Source: Cellulosimicrobium cellulans (GTDB lineage Bacteria; Actinomycetota; Actinomycetes; Actinomycetales; Cellulomonadaceae). Taken from it: DNA of 64,000 nt. The translations under genes and the position numbers were made by a program. The first letter of the stretch is position 1. Every line of letters starts with the position of its first letter. Positions 49,701-56,630 of the stretch are shown here, piece after piece. The DNA lies in NCBI RefSeq assembly GCF_016907755.1, contig NZ_JAFBCN010000001.1:558001-622000 (forward strand), read 5' to 3'. The notes below the pieces were generated by a model, which was given only the letters and a program-made list of their open reading frames with translations, was not told the origin of the DNA and did not search any database.

Positions 49701-51649
49701 CGTACGACGTCGGCGCGATCGGTCTCCAGAAGGTCGTGGAGGGCGCGGGCGCCCCCGCGTACGGGAGCGGACCGTTCACCGTCACCGTGGTCTGCACGTA
49801 CGACGACGACGGCGACGGGCCGCTCGCGCCGCGCACGGTCTACGACAGCGAGGTCGTGCTCGGCGGTGCTGGGCCGCTCACCGCACAGGTCGCGAACCTG
49901 CCGACCGGCGCCGTGTGCGACGTCGAGGAGGTCGACGACGCCGGGGCCACAGGCTCCGTCGTCGTGCCCGACAGCGTCACGGTCGGCAGCGGCGACGTCG
50001 CGAACGTCGTCATCACCAACACGTTCGACATCGGCACCGTCCAGGTGGACAAGGAGCTCGACGGGCTCGGCGCGCTCTACGGGCCCGGACCGTTCGAGGT
50101 GACGCTCGCCTGCACCTACGGGGAGGACGCCGAGGGGCAGCCGGTGGAGATCCTGGTCCCCGGTGGCGCCATGCGGACGTTCGTACCCGGCCAGCCGGCC
50201 GTGTACGAGGACCTGCCGGTCGGTTCGGAGTGCGTGCTCACGGAGACCGACGACTTCGGGGCCACCGAGGTCACGATGAGCGTGGACGGCGGCGAGCCGG
50301 TCGACGGCACGTCCGTGGACGTCGTCGTGCCGCCCGCGGCGGCGGACGGGTCGCCGACCACGACGACCGTCACGGTGACCAACACCTTCCTCACCGCCCC
50401 GCTCCTGCTGGAGAAGGCCGTCGACGGGGACGCCGCCGGCTTCGCGCCGTCGATGCCGGAGATCCCGCCGCTGCCCGACCTGCCGGACGAGCCGCCGACA
50501 CCGGAGGAGCTCGCCGCCCTCATCGCGCAGCTCGAGGAGTTCTACGCGCAGTTCCCGCTCGAGGGCATCCCGTACCGGGCGTCGATCTCCTGCACGTTCC
50601 AGGGCGCGGAGATCGAGGTCCCGGGTGGCCCCGAGCGGCCGTTCGGGCCGGGCCTGCCCGGCGTGTACTTCGGCCTCCCGGTCGGCGCGGTGTGCACGGT
50701 CACGGAGACGGAGACCGGCGGCGCCACCGAGGTGACGGTCGAGCCGAACCCCGTGCAGGTGGAGGAGCGTGTGCTCCCCGCGCCTGCGCAGGTGGTGACC
50801 GTGACCAACACCTACGACGCCGGCGCGATCGAGGTCGCCAAGGTCGTGGACGGCGACGGTGGCGAGGCGTTCGGCGCCGGACCCTTCACGGTGACCGCGG
50901 AGTGCACGTTCCTGGGCGAGCCGATCGACGTCCCGGGCGGAGCCGAGCGCACGATCACCGGGGGCGAGGTCGCCGTGTTCGACGGCCTGCCGATCGGGGC
51001 GGAGTGCGTCGTCACGGAGACCGCGACGGGAGGCGCGTCCTCGACGACGGTGTCCGCGTCCGTGGAGGGCGGCGAGCCGGGGGCCGCCACCGTCGGCGCC
51101 GACCCGGCTCAGGTGACGGTCACGAACACGTTCGACGCCGGTCGGGTCGTCGTGACGAAGCAGCTCGCCGGCCCCGGGGCGTCCCAGCACCGCGACGACG
51201 AGTTCGTGGTCACGCTCGCGTGCACGTGGGACGTCGACGGCGTCGAGACCGACGTCGTGATCCCGGGCGGCGCGGAGCGGACGCTCTCGGCAGCCGACGA
51301 CTGGACGGCGGTCTACGCGCTCGTGCCCCAGGGCGCGACGTGCGCGGTCAGCGAGACGGACGCCGGCGACGCCGAGGCCGTGACGCTCACCGTCGCGGGC
51401 GGTGCCGGCGTCACGGTCGACCCCGAGGACGGGACCCCCACATCGGAGGAGTTCACCGTGCCGACGGGTGACGCCGCCGAGGTCGACCTGAGCGTGACCA
51501 ACGCGTTCCGCGCCACCGGCGGGGGCGGCCTCCCGCCGACCGGCGCGAGCGTCGGGGCCGCCGCGGTGCTCGCCGTCCTGCTCGTCGGGACGGGGGCCCT
51601 GATGGCCGACGCCCGCCGACGCGGGACACGGACCGCGGGCCGCGACTGA
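43721..51649 (+). CDS. Giant LPPTG-anchored surface protein with DUF11 and DUF5979 repeats
   Basis: A 2642-residue cell-wall protein. The Arg-rich signal peptide (about 1-51) ends in ASA. Residues about 52-1760 hold a long series of DUF11/isopeptide-type beta repeats (for example TKTIEPEGALAAPGTPATMT, SKSFNPATVSAGDPTTVTLG, VGKSFDPATVVEPFHG). Seven DUF5979 repeats follow (about 1767-2595), each with two cysteines and ending in TVTNTYD/TNTFD-like motifs. LPPTG is at 2604-2608, then a hydrophobic helix and an Arg-rich tail: a sortase signal. Repeat five carries a Pro/Glu-rich helical insert at about 2243-2285. The likely role is an adhesin or stalk. ATG follows GGAGG. No sortase gene is in the window. 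Confidence 0.9.
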   Translation: MGRGRTADRTTRAGRARRERRAIRLRRVWAATGTLLLALPLVLVPTVPASAATWGIQKTELSTGPYAPGQQVQWAVSISCSDPNNTPCTPTSMTDPLPDNLDLVSASIQSGGGATNPNLVADPDSDTVTYTANSVPNGGQVQILVTAQVSEDIPYSANGVPITNTATVVSDNATQNQASDDITPVVPLVLDSTTTKTIEPEGALAAPGTPATMTIGSTNESNDPVDTLVIQDPVDPTATPNPFTYLEYVSTGTITMPPNADTVTEEYWDGDSWEPLDDSVDPATVQGVRYTFSGDIQPGATATIPVNVQQSDTVEDLTDPTTVTNDTSSFVTHPEGQSDPTTASDTYVITPPNNSVTASKSFNPATVSAGDPTTVTLGATNTGTPVTSLTVTEPAPGTPSPFEGDDPIMFTGWGTDGAGAGVQWPANATAAAVTFTCADGTTTDPIPATAPNTLPDPPGGCEVVGFSVEFTGNIVTGGAAVIPFTADTDPDQVPDDVTHPNQVSADVPNADATADADLVTLNDRLATSTDKLISPSTIPAVPGQGVIVQLPSQLLPFGPDGSTTNADQVVISDPTDPNNPDAFWDHFEATSVRSTDVPAGSTLTINYWDGSEWVEAPDCGSPITGPTTASCDLPPDAQGVQFVYDSTGDGFPPGTSFQPNFVAEFTGPEGWDDPVENCGASSASSGTVDPTEPAEGCATVDPFPVDGDGPGDFIDKTFLGEQPVSVLARSDDQVTAQITWSTGGFTGVDPMVVSDIQNPETTDVADSFYDAFDLVSVAVDDPLIQYDQVESVELFIDGAWVPASGDPCPEACDGTFPGYTLSAAEQESATSVRLTYTESPSRSTNPADPLAPAAGDGVARSTQADGRHLDLTFKVRDYKRSDSSPALGSTNGTLYNTGDPGLVNDIAEGTATFDGEEFTDADDDDVLIIDQPLNVTVTKDWSGGPISVPPPGTPAEFYPSTTVTVTGTNASNAKVDQLRLVDPADQGSGAVQTAPGTHPFDTFTLTSIALTPPEGATSTTVTLTNAQGETATFDEAAAEALAPAVLAEVVGLEVAYDGLVEPGASGSMTLTLQLRETDRYTDEPVYGDDGVIVVDENPVPNGSAATINDPGGTDQDVRLANDGADMTLQTAGIELAVGKSFDPATVVEPFHGANQSETPVVLTLTGQPLGPSRAVEMVLTDDEPQFWNQYDVVGFDPSAALVTPIDQVQVDAFTGGTFTGDADGVTVTGGDWVTGEPSGTFALPDGVDPEDVQGLRFTFTRADGAIWENPATPTQPVPIQILRRDDLRTGGPVLPDLAANAPAPGEDAPGVASNDVQGTVTGADLVVDPGTGETVPVSDDDDAAASMLYQHATNGVRIVKDFDGTVTGGTEAPDAVVPMHIAVTNTGDRAIVDPVIVDDPMPADPDGPQLRLADGVAEPFSYTLAGAAPDPANGTPMPTDAADVTVDQDGNLAGLTFTFPEGTVLEVGQTYTITVQVQFRVTLDAGTTVNNTAGVTGDRPWDECVTRLNEETGACEADSDVTTIPGAAISQSKFVKATDDDELDVIVDPAYADPAYTCTPGADGFYAYPCTPVIAPGHDETWRIRVANVGNLPLDKVVIYDRLPAPGDTGSYATGEPRDSAWAPLLTSDPPPRVINAPPGATVEYFYTTVDDYCMDDINDPVNEPVCSTDPETGWAPLTGSETPETLLTVTAIKNVITFPEDQLFRPGQFVALEASTTTPPVVPEAGDRSIAWNSAGASGVGVAQNGTEFNMLPTEGTKVGVAAASGPLAVNKVVTGEGADNAPDSFALNVQCTSAVGTWVETVLDPIPITVVPGTPTVVPNLPYGAECTITEDGTNGETELIVGTVTIDSEDPENPTTITAVNRYDLSSIEVSKEVVTDAVDQDGNPVPFGPFAVDVECTFLGADVYAEGYDAENPMTDLPIADGETIELTGLPVGSVCTVTESGTGNASSVTITVDQGLPGHPVTTDGPTTDVTLTPDVLGASTNDVTLTNTYDVGAIGLQKVVEGAGAPAYGSGPFTVTVVCTYDDDGDGPLAPRTVYDSEVVLGGAGPLTAQVANLPTGAVCDVEEVDDAGATGSVVVPDSVTVGSGDVANVVITNTFDIGTVQVDKELDGLGALYGPGPFEVTLACTYGEDAEGQPVEILVPGGAMRTFVPGQPAVYEDLPVGSECVLTETDDFGATEVTMSVDGGEPVDGTSVDVVVPPAAADGSPTTTTVTVTNTFLTAPLLLEKAVDGDAAGFAPSMPEIPPLPDLPDEPPTPEELAALIAQLEEFYAQFPLEGIPYRASISCTFQGAEIEVPGGPERPFGPGLPGVYFGLPVGAVCTVTETETGGATEVTVEPNPVQVEERVLPAPAQVVTVTNTYDAGAIEVAKVVDGDGGEAFGAGPFTVTAECTFLGEPIDVPGGAERTITGGEVAVFDGLPIGAECVVTETATGGASSTTVSASVEGGEPGAATVGADPAQVTVTNTFDAGRVVVTKQLAGPGASQHRDDEFVVTLACTWDVDGVETDVVIPGGAERTLSAADDWTAVYALVPQGATCAVSETDAGDAEAVTLTVAGGAGVTVDPEDGTPTSEEFTVPTGDAAEVDLSVTNAFRATGGGGLPPTGASVGAAAVLAVLLVGTGALMADARRRGTRTAGRD
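49019..51500 (+). other. Seven tandem DUF5979 repeat units (coding)
   Basis: Approximate unit starts are 49019, 49321, 49703, 50029, 50390, 50818 and 51134. Each unit runs from a (V/E)KVV or KEL-type strand through GPF.V...C, then LPxG..C.VTE and VTNTFD. The unit starting near 50390 is longer because of its insert. The paired cysteines probably bridge two strands in each repeat. Confidence 0.75.
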
Positions 51650-51652
51650 CAG

Positions 51653-51704
51653 GCCGCGCGAGGGAGAACCGTCGTCGCGCGACCACGGTTCTCCCTCGCG
51701 CGGC
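51653..51704 (+). terminator. Strong rho-independent-like terminator
   Basis: A perfect 20-bp stem (GCCGCGCGAGGGAGAACCGT and its complement at 51685-51704) around a 12-base loop begins 3 bases after the stop of the giant surface-protein gene. There is no U-tract, as is common in high-GC actinobacteria. Confidence 0.8.
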
Positions 51705-51756
51705 AGGGCCGCGCCCAGCGGTTGCGGAACCTGACCAGGGGCGGGACCGTTACCGC

Positions 51757-52176
51757 ATGATCCGCTTCCTGCTGAGCTTCGCGATCAACGTGGTCCTCGC
51801 TGCCGTGGGCCTCCTCGTGGCCTCCAGCCTGTTCGACGGCGTCACCGTGCACGCCTCGGGCTTCGTCGTCGCCGTGCTGATCTTCGCGGTGGCCCAGGCG
51901 ATCCTCGCGCCGTTCGTGTTCAACGTGGCGCGCAAGTACGCGTCGGCGATCCTGGGCGGGATCGGCCTCGTGTCGACGTTCCTCGCCCTGTGGGTCGCGA
52001 CGCTCATCGGGGACGGGCTGGAGATCTCGGGCGCGTCCACGTGGATCGGCGTCACGGTCGTCGTCTGGGTGATCGGTGCGCTGGGCGGCTGGTTCCTGGG
52101 GTGGCTCGTCCTCACCCGCTGGTGGGACCGCCGCCAGGAGCAGAAGCGGATCCGCGAGGCCACGGCCAAGGGCTGA
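51757..52176 (+). CDS. Phage-holin-4 / MMPL-like small membrane protein
   Basis: A 139-residue protein with four hydrophobic segments: FLLSFAINVVLAAVGLLVAS, GFVVAVLIFAVAQAILAPFV, GGIGLVSTFLALWVATLIG and WIGVTVVVWVIGALGGWFLG. A basic tail ends WWDRRQEQKRIREATAKG. It matches the phage holin family 4 superfamily (PF04020), which occurs widely on bacterial chromosomes away from phages. Function unknown; no lysis genes are near. ATG at 51757. Confidence 0.78.
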   Translation: MIRFLLSFAINVVLAAVGLLVASSLFDGVTVHASGFVVAVLIFAVAQAILAPFVFNVARKYASAILGGIGLVSTFLALWVATLIGDGLEISGASTWIGVTVVVWVIGALGGWFLGWLVLTRWWDRRQEQKRIREATAKG

Positions 52177-52178
52177 CG

Positions 52179-52214
52179 ACGACGGCGCCGCCCGAGGGTG
52201 GGCGGCGCCGTCGT
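52179..52214. terminator. Bidirectional hairpin terminator
   Basis: Perfect 15-bp arms (ACGACGGCGCCGCCC and its complement at 52200-52214) around GAGGGT, placed between the convergent holin-like and ANTAR genes. It would terminate both. Confidence 0.78.
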
Positions 52215-52222
52215 CCGTGCCG

Positions 52223-52852
52223 CTAGCGCAGGAGCGCGGCGACGCGCTCGACGCCGTCCGCGCCGCCCAGCGCGCCCTCGTTCACGACGAGGCGGGCGAG
52301 CTCGCGCAGCGGGACGTTGCGGTCGTTGGACGCGCGCCGGAGGCGCGCGAACGCCTCGTCCGGGTGCACGCCGTAGGCGAGCATCACGACCCCCTTGGCC
52401 TGCTCGATCGTCCCGCGGGTCTCCGCGGCGGCGGCGATGTCGTGCCGGGCGCGCTCCTGCGCGTGCGTGGTGACGGTCCGGGTGACGTCCACGAAGTAGC
52501 CGACCAGCTCGGCGACGGCGCCCGTCTCCCGGTCGCGGCGACCCTGACCCACGACGACGAGGAAGCGCTCCGCGCCGTGCGCGTCCATGATCCGGTGCAC
52601 GCTCGAGAACGGCGCGCCGGTGCGCCGCGCCTCGTCGAGGATCTGCCGGACCCGTTCCCGGTCGTCGGGGTGCTTGTGGGCCAGGACGAGGGCGGTCGTC
52701 GGCACGACGTCGCCCGGCTCGAAGCCGTGCAGGCGGTACGTCTCGGGCGACCACCACCACACGCCCGTGCTCAGGTCCAGGCGGTACTGGCCGATCTGCT
52801 GGTGCGCGCCGCGCGCGAGGGCTTGCTCGATGGCATGGTCGTCCACGGACAT
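52223..52852 (-). CDS. PAS-ANTAR domain RNA-binding regulator
   Basis: A 209-residue protein. A PAS-3 sensor (about 15-130; GQYRLDLSTGVWWWSPETYRLHGF and HPDDRERVRQILDEA) is followed by an ANTAR domain (about 145-200; GTIEQAKGVVMLAYGVHPDEAFARLRRAS). ANTAR domains bind hairpins in leader RNAs and prevent termination; here the PAS domain would sense a ligand or redox cue. ATG at 52850-52852. No two-component partner lies beside it. Hairpin-rich leaders nearby are possible targets. Confidence 0.86.
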   Translation of the reverse strand: MSVDDHAIEQALARGAHQQIGQYRLDLSTGVWWWSPETYRLHGFEPGDVVPTTALVLAHKHPDDRERVRQILDEARRTGAPFSSVHRIMDAHGAERFLVVVGQGRRDRETGAVAELVGYFVDVTRTVTTHAQERARHDIAAAAETRGTIEQAKGVVMLAYGVHPDEAFARLRRASNDRNVPLRELARLVVNEGALGGADGVERVAALLR

Positions 52853-53058
52853 GCTGGCCTCCGGGTCTCCGGTGGGTGAGGAGCCAGGTCCAGACTCGAC
52901 CTCCCGAGCCTACCGCTCCGCGGACCCCCGCAGCGATGGCGAGTGCCGGGCGGGGTTCCTACGGTGAAGACGCGGCCGAGGTGCCGCGGGGGCGCCGGAC
53001 GTGAAGCAGCCCGCTCCGGCGCGCCGTGCGGGAACGTACCGTGCGGTCCTTCGGGCGT

Positions 53059-53106
53059 GCGTCGCTGTCGTCGGCGCGGCGGGGATGCCCCGCTGACGAC
53101 AGCGAC
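53059..53106. repeat. Intergenic hairpin with GCTGTCGTC arms
   Basis: CGTCGCTGTCGTC (53059-53071) pairs perfectly with GACGACAGCGACG (53094-53106), and a nested GCGGGG-ATG-CCCCGC hairpin fills most of the interior. It lies just past the 3' end of the alkyl-sulfatase remnant. The GCTGTCGT core recalls the arms of the 55-bp elements at 18365-22033 but without overall similarity. Confidence 0.6.
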
Positions 53107-53115
53107 GCTCCGCGA

Positions 53116-53378
53116 CCTACCGTGCGAGCAGCCGGACCGGCGTGGTCGGAAGAGGGTCGAAGAAGCCGAGGAACCGGCGCACGACCGCGGCGTCCGTGAC
53201 GCCGGTCGCCCGGGCGAGGACACGTCGTCGGCGGCCGTGATGGACGTCCGGTGGCGTGCCGTCGTGTCGCCAGGGTCGGAACGGACGAGGTGGGTCAGCA
53301 GCTCGGCGGTCCAGCCGTCGTCCTCCGCCTCGTGCGCGACCCGTGCCTTGTCGAGGACGGCGTCGCGGCCGCCGCCAT
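53116..53378 (-). pseudogene. Alkyl-sulfatase remnant (dimerisation domain plus C-terminal tail)
   Basis: On the minus strand, GGGRDAVLDKARVAHEAEDD then GWTAELLTHLVRSDPGDTTA match the intact alkyl sulfatase of this window (GGGADAVVERARAAFDDGDY then RWVAELLNHVVFAEPDHAAA). The frame then breaks, and another frame gives GVTDAAVVRRFLGFFDPLP to a TAG at 53116-53118, resembling the SCP2-like tail. The MBL catalytic domain is missing. It is the eroded 3' part of a second alkyl sulfatase gene, joined directly to a truncated GAP gene. Confidence 0.62.
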
Positions 53379-53687
53379 CTGCCGCTTGCGCGCCGTCCCG
53401 CGGCGGTAGACGAGCACCGTCGCCCACAGGAGGACGGCGCCGAGCACCAGCCGCACGGCCGGCACCCACAGGGGCGGGGCGTGCCGCTCGTGGACCTCGA
53501 GCGCCCTGAGGACGAGAAAGCTCAGCGCCAGCACGAGGGCGAGCCCGACGACCCAGCCGACGAGGAACAGGACGCCGTTCGCCTCCGCGCGGCGGGACAG
53601 GAGCACGGCGACGAGCGCCATGATCGCCAGGGGGCTCACGACGATGCCGAGCCCCAGCGGCAGGAGGTCGAGGACGAGCGCGCCCAC
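53379..53687 (-). pseudogene. Truncated GAP-family membrane protein
   Basis: The first 95 or so residues (VGALVLDLLPLGLGIVVSPL, AIMALVAVLLSRRAEANGVL, FLVGWVVGLALVLALSFLVL, then PPLWVPAVRLVLGAVLLWAT) match the N-terminal half of GAP/Sap-type membrane proteins such as the intact one at 55952-56623. After TARKRQMAAA the sequence runs into the alkyl-sulfatase remnant, so the second half, with the last three membrane segments, is gone. The frame continues to 53295 as unrelated Arg-rich residues. GTG start at 53685-53687. It may yield a short three-segment protein or nothing. Confidence 0.62.
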
Positions 53688-53814
53688 GGCGTCCTACCGG
53701 GCACCCTCGTCCGGGGCCTGCTGCGCCCACCGCTCGGCGGCGGCCACCGCGTCGTCCAGCCCGCCCATCGGGACCCGTGCCACCGGGGTCGGTGGGTGTC
53801 GGCGTCGGGTACGG

Positions 53815-55131
53815 TCAGCGCTCCGCGGGCCCGGCCGGGGTGGGCACGGGACCGAGCGCGGCGAACTCGGGCCTGCCCGCAGGGACGGTGACGCGCAGCG
53901 GGGGCATCGAGCGGACGACGAGCCACAGCGGGACGACGGCCACGCACAGCACGGGGAGCAGGTGGACGTCACCGACGGTCACGGCCGCCATGAACAGCGC
54001 GAGCCAGCCGTCGCGGGCGACCACCAGGACCGCTCCCAGCACGCCCGCGGACACGGCGATCGCGGGGGGCACCGCGGGGACGAGCGCGGCGGCGGAGAGC
54101 CCCAGGGCCACGCCGACGAAGACCGCCGGGAAGATGCGGCCCCCGCGGAAGCCCGCGCCCGCCGCGACGACGAGCGCAGCGAGCTTCACGACGGCCATGA
54201 GGAGGATCGCGGACCAGGCGAGGGTGTCGGCCTGGTCGGCGAGCTCCTTCATCTCCTCGAGGCCCTTGAAGAGGGTGAGGGGCCCGCCCAGGACACCCAG
54301 CAGGCCCAGCACGAGCCCGCCGAGCCCCAGCGCGAGCACCGGGCTGCGGAAGCGGTGGAAGAGGGTGTGCACGGGGGTGAACGCGAGCACGGCGAGGAGC
54401 GTGACCAGGGCCGCGACGACGGCGATCACCGCCATGCTCGCGACGTCGCCCAGCGCCGGGCCGGTGTAGTCGGGGAGGTCGACCGCGAAGGTCGGGGCGC
54501 CGACCGCCGTCATGGTGACGGCGCCCGCCCCGGCGGCACCCAGGGGGGCGAACAGGCGGTCGAACAGGGGGCCGCTCCGGTCGCCGCGCTCGGCGAAGCT
54601 CTCGGTGAGCACGAGCGCGGCGGCGACGGGCGTCGCGAACATCGCGCCGATGGTGCCTGCCATCGCGAGCGCGACCGCCCCCGTGACGGGGACGCCGAAC
54701 CGCGGTCGGCACAGGAACCACGCGGCGAGCGCGACGTTGATCGCGATGATCGGGTTCTCGGGCCCGAGGCTCACCCCTCCGGCGAGGCCCAGGACGAGCG
54801 CGACCGCGAGTCCCGGCAGGGCCCGGAGCGGGAGCGGGGCGGAGACGAGCTCCGTGGTGGCCGGGTCGACACCGGCGTGCCCCGGCGCCCAGCGGACGGT
54901 GGCGCCCACGAGCACGCCGGTGAGGGTGAGCACGAGCACCGTCCACCACGTGCGTGTCGTCGCCACTCCCCAGGCCTGCGGCAGCCGGTCCCACACCAGG
55001 TGCTGGATCCAGGTGGCGAGCTCCGACAGCGCGAGGAGCGTGAGCGCGCTGACGACACCGACGACGAGGGCCGGGACCACGGACCGCAGGAGGCGCCTCG
55101 TCGTGAGGGCGGTAGCCGGCGCGTCGGACAC
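53815..55131 (-). CDS. ClC-family chloride channel/transporter
   Basis: A 438-residue ClC protein with about ten to eleven helices. The selectivity-filter region reads GGVSLGPENPIIAINVALAA (the GREGP motif appears as SLGPEN), followed by GAVALAMAGTIGAMFATPVAAALVLTES. The second filter element is GAGFRGGRIFPAVFVGVALG. The first glutamate (gating) is retained in GPEN. It resembles YfeO-type ion-channel proteins. A 25-residue Pro-rich C-terminal tail follows. It would move chloride or a related anion, possibly for pH or stress tolerance, consistent with the stress-type neighbours. Confidence 0.87.
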   Translation of the reverse strand: MSDAPATALTTRRLLRSVVPALVVGVVSALTLLALSELATWIQHLVWDRLPQAWGVATTRTWWTVLVLTLTGVLVGATVRWAPGHAGVDPATTELVSAPLPLRALPGLAVALVLGLAGGVSLGPENPIIAINVALAAWFLCRPRFGVPVTGAVALAMAGTIGAMFATPVAAALVLTESFAERGDRSGPLFDRLFAPLGAAGAGAVTMTAVGAPTFAVDLPDYTGPALGDVASMAVIAVVAALVTLLAVLAFTPVHTLFHRFRSPVLALGLGGLVLGLLGVLGGPLTLFKGLEEMKELADQADTLAWSAILLMAVVKLAALVVAAGAGFRGGRIFPAVFVGVALGLSAAALVPAVPPAIAVSAGVLGAVLVVARDGWLALFMAAVTVGDVHLLPVLCVAVVPLWLVVRSMPPLRVTVPAGRPEFAALGPVPTPAGPAER

Positions 55132-55311
55132 AGGGGAAGGGAACCACGGGCGGGACGGGGCTGCATCCGGAGGCCCGGTGCCCGCGGGGCCGTGGGTCGG
55201 GACCGCGGAGACTCGACGCGCGCAACCCTGTGCCCAGGGTTACGTTCGACGCGTCCCGGGGCGCAGCGCCGCGCGCCCGCCGAACGCACGAACCGGAACG
55301 AGAGGTCTGAC

Positions 55312-55809
55312 GTGGCAACGCTCACCGTGTGGAAGTTCGACACCCCCGAGGGCGCGCAGCGCGCCGAGGACGCGCTGCTCGCGCTCCAGAAGCAGGAGCT
55401 CATCCAGGTCCAGGACGCGGCGATCGTGTCCTGGGAGGAGGGCAAGAAGAAGCCGAAGACGCGGCAGGGCAACAGCACGACGGCGGTCGGGGCGCTCGGC
55501 GGCACGTTCTGGGGCCTGCTGTTCGGCCTCCTCTTCTTCGTCCCGCTGCTCGGGGCGGCCATCGGCGCGGCCTCCGGGGCGATCGCGGGTGCGCTGACCG
55601 ACGTCGGCATCGACGACGACTTCATCGACTCCGTGCGCAGCAAGGTCACGCCGGGCACGTCGGCGCTGTTCGTGCTGACGTCGGGCGCCGTGATCGACCG
55701 CGTGCACGAGGCGCTGCAGGCCGAGGGCGTCCACGGCGAGCTCATCCAGACGAACCTCTCCGCGGACGAGGAGGCCAAGCTCCGGGCGGCCTTCGACGAG
55801 AACGCCTGA
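55312..55809 (+). CDS. DUF1269 family protein, paralogue 1
   Basis: A 165-residue protein. The N-terminal alpha/beta domain (TLTVWKFDTPEGAQRAEDAL, LIQVQDAAIVSWEEGKKKPK) is followed by a Gly-zipper membrane hairpin (about 65-100; GGTFWGLLFGLLFFVPLLGA) and a C-terminal domain (VTPGTSALFVLTSGAVIDRV). DUF1269 proteins are widespread membrane-associated proteins of unknown function, often stress-induced. GTG at 55312 follows AGAGG. It is about half identical to the paralogue at 59461-59943 by eye, and the two flank a set of small envelope genes. Confidence 0.84.
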   Translation: MATLTVWKFDTPEGAQRAEDALLALQKQELIQVQDAAIVSWEEGKKKPKTRQGNSTTAVGALGGTFWGLLFGLLFFVPLLGAAIGAASGAIAGALTDVGIDDDFIDSVRSKVTPGTSALFVLTSGAVIDRVHEALQAEGVHGELIQTNLSADEEAKLRAAFDENA

Positions 55810-55812
55810 GCG

Positions 55813-55876
55813 GTCCACCCGGGTGAGGTGCTCGACGGCGGCACGCACCGCCGTCGGGCACCTCACCCGGGTGGAC
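55813..55876 (+). terminator. Very long hairpin terminator
   Basis: A 64-base inverted repeat begins 3 bases after the DUF1269 stop. A 19-bp outer stem (GTCCACCCGGGTGAGGTGC), one U-G step, a 9-bp inner stem (CGACGGCGG) and a 6-base CACGCA loop give about 29 pairs. No U-tract. Confidence 0.8.
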
Positions 55877-55951
55877 GCCACGGCACCGGCGCCGTAGCCC
55901 GCGCAGTCCTCGTCGTCCCGCCCCGGGACCGGACCACGAAGGAGGCCGCCC

Positions 55952-56623
55952 ATGGGCGCGGCGATCGGTCAGTCCCTCCCCGTCGCGGTGGGCGTGCTCA
56001 TCAGCCCCCTGCCGATCGTGGCGGTCGTGCTCATGCTCGTGAGCGGGCGGGCGAAGGCGAACGCCTTCGCGTTCCTCGCCGGGTGGTTCGTCGCGGTCGG
56101 CGCGGTGACGCTGCTCGTCGCGACGCTCGCCGGGGCCGCCACGCCAGACGACGAGGGCCCGCCGCTGTGGGCCGCGATCCTCAAGATCGTCCTGGGCGTC
56201 CTGCTGCTCCTCCTCGCGGTGAAGCAGTGGCGCGGCCGTCCTCGGGCCGGGGTCGAGCCGCCGGCGCCGAAGTGGATGTCGGCGATCGACGCGTTCACGC
56301 CCGTGAAGGCCGCCGGCCTCGCCGTCCTGCTCGGCGCGGTCAACCCGAAGAACCTGCTGCTCGTCGTCTCCGGCGGTGCGGCGATCGCGTCGGCCGCCCC
56401 CGCGGACACGAACGCCCAGGTGGTCGCGTCCGTCGTGTTCGCGCTCGTCGCGAGCCTCGGCGTCGCGACCCCGGTCTTCATCTACCTGTTCATGGGGTCC
56501 CGCGCCGCCACGATGCTCGACGACCTCAAGGCGTGGATGATCCACAACAACGCGGTCATCATGGCCGTCCTCCTGCTCGTCCTGGGCGCCAAGATGCTCG
56601 GCGACGGGATCTCCGCGCTCTGA
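55952..56623 (+). CDS. GAP-family membrane protein
   Basis: A 223-residue protein with six membrane segments in two triplets (VAVGVLISPLPIVAVVLMLV, ANAFAFLAGWFVAVGAVTLL, ILKIVLGVLLLLLAVKQW; then AAGLAVLLGAVNPKNLLLVV and two more). The NPKN motif and SGRAKANAF are typical of the GAP/Sap (sulfolipid-addressing protein) family within the LysE-like superfamily; in mycobacteria members take part in lipid export. ATG is preceded by GAAGGAGG. The truncated copy at 53379-53687 is a decayed paralogue. Confidence 0.82.
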   Translation: MGAAIGQSLPVAVGVLISPLPIVAVVLMLVSGRAKANAFAFLAGWFVAVGAVTLLVATLAGAATPDDEGPPLWAAILKIVLGVLLLLLAVKQWRGRPRAGVEPPAPKWMSAIDAFTPVKAAGLAVLLGAVNPKNLLLVVSGGAAIASAAPADTNAQVVASVVFALVASLGVATPVFIYLFMGSRAATMLDDLKAWMIHNNAVIMAVLLLVLGAKMLGDGISAL

Positions 56624-56630
56624 CCCCGAA

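Noticed and set aside
43556-51190. A 2544-residue open frame on the minus strand opposite the giant surface protein
   Set aside because: It is Arg/Val/Asp-rich nonsense without domains and results from GC-biased third positions of the real plus-strand gene, which has a signal peptide, repeats and LPPTG.
51757-52176. Holin-like protein as evidence of a prophage
   Set aside because: Family-4 holin proteins are common chromosomal membrane proteins; there is no endolysin, integrase or structural gene nearby.
53694-53769. Micro-frame encoding MGGLDDAVAAAERWAQQAP and a few more residues between the ClC and GAP genes (minus)
   Set aside because: Only about 24 residues, no clear ribosome site; could be a gene remnant of the nearby scar but cannot be supported.
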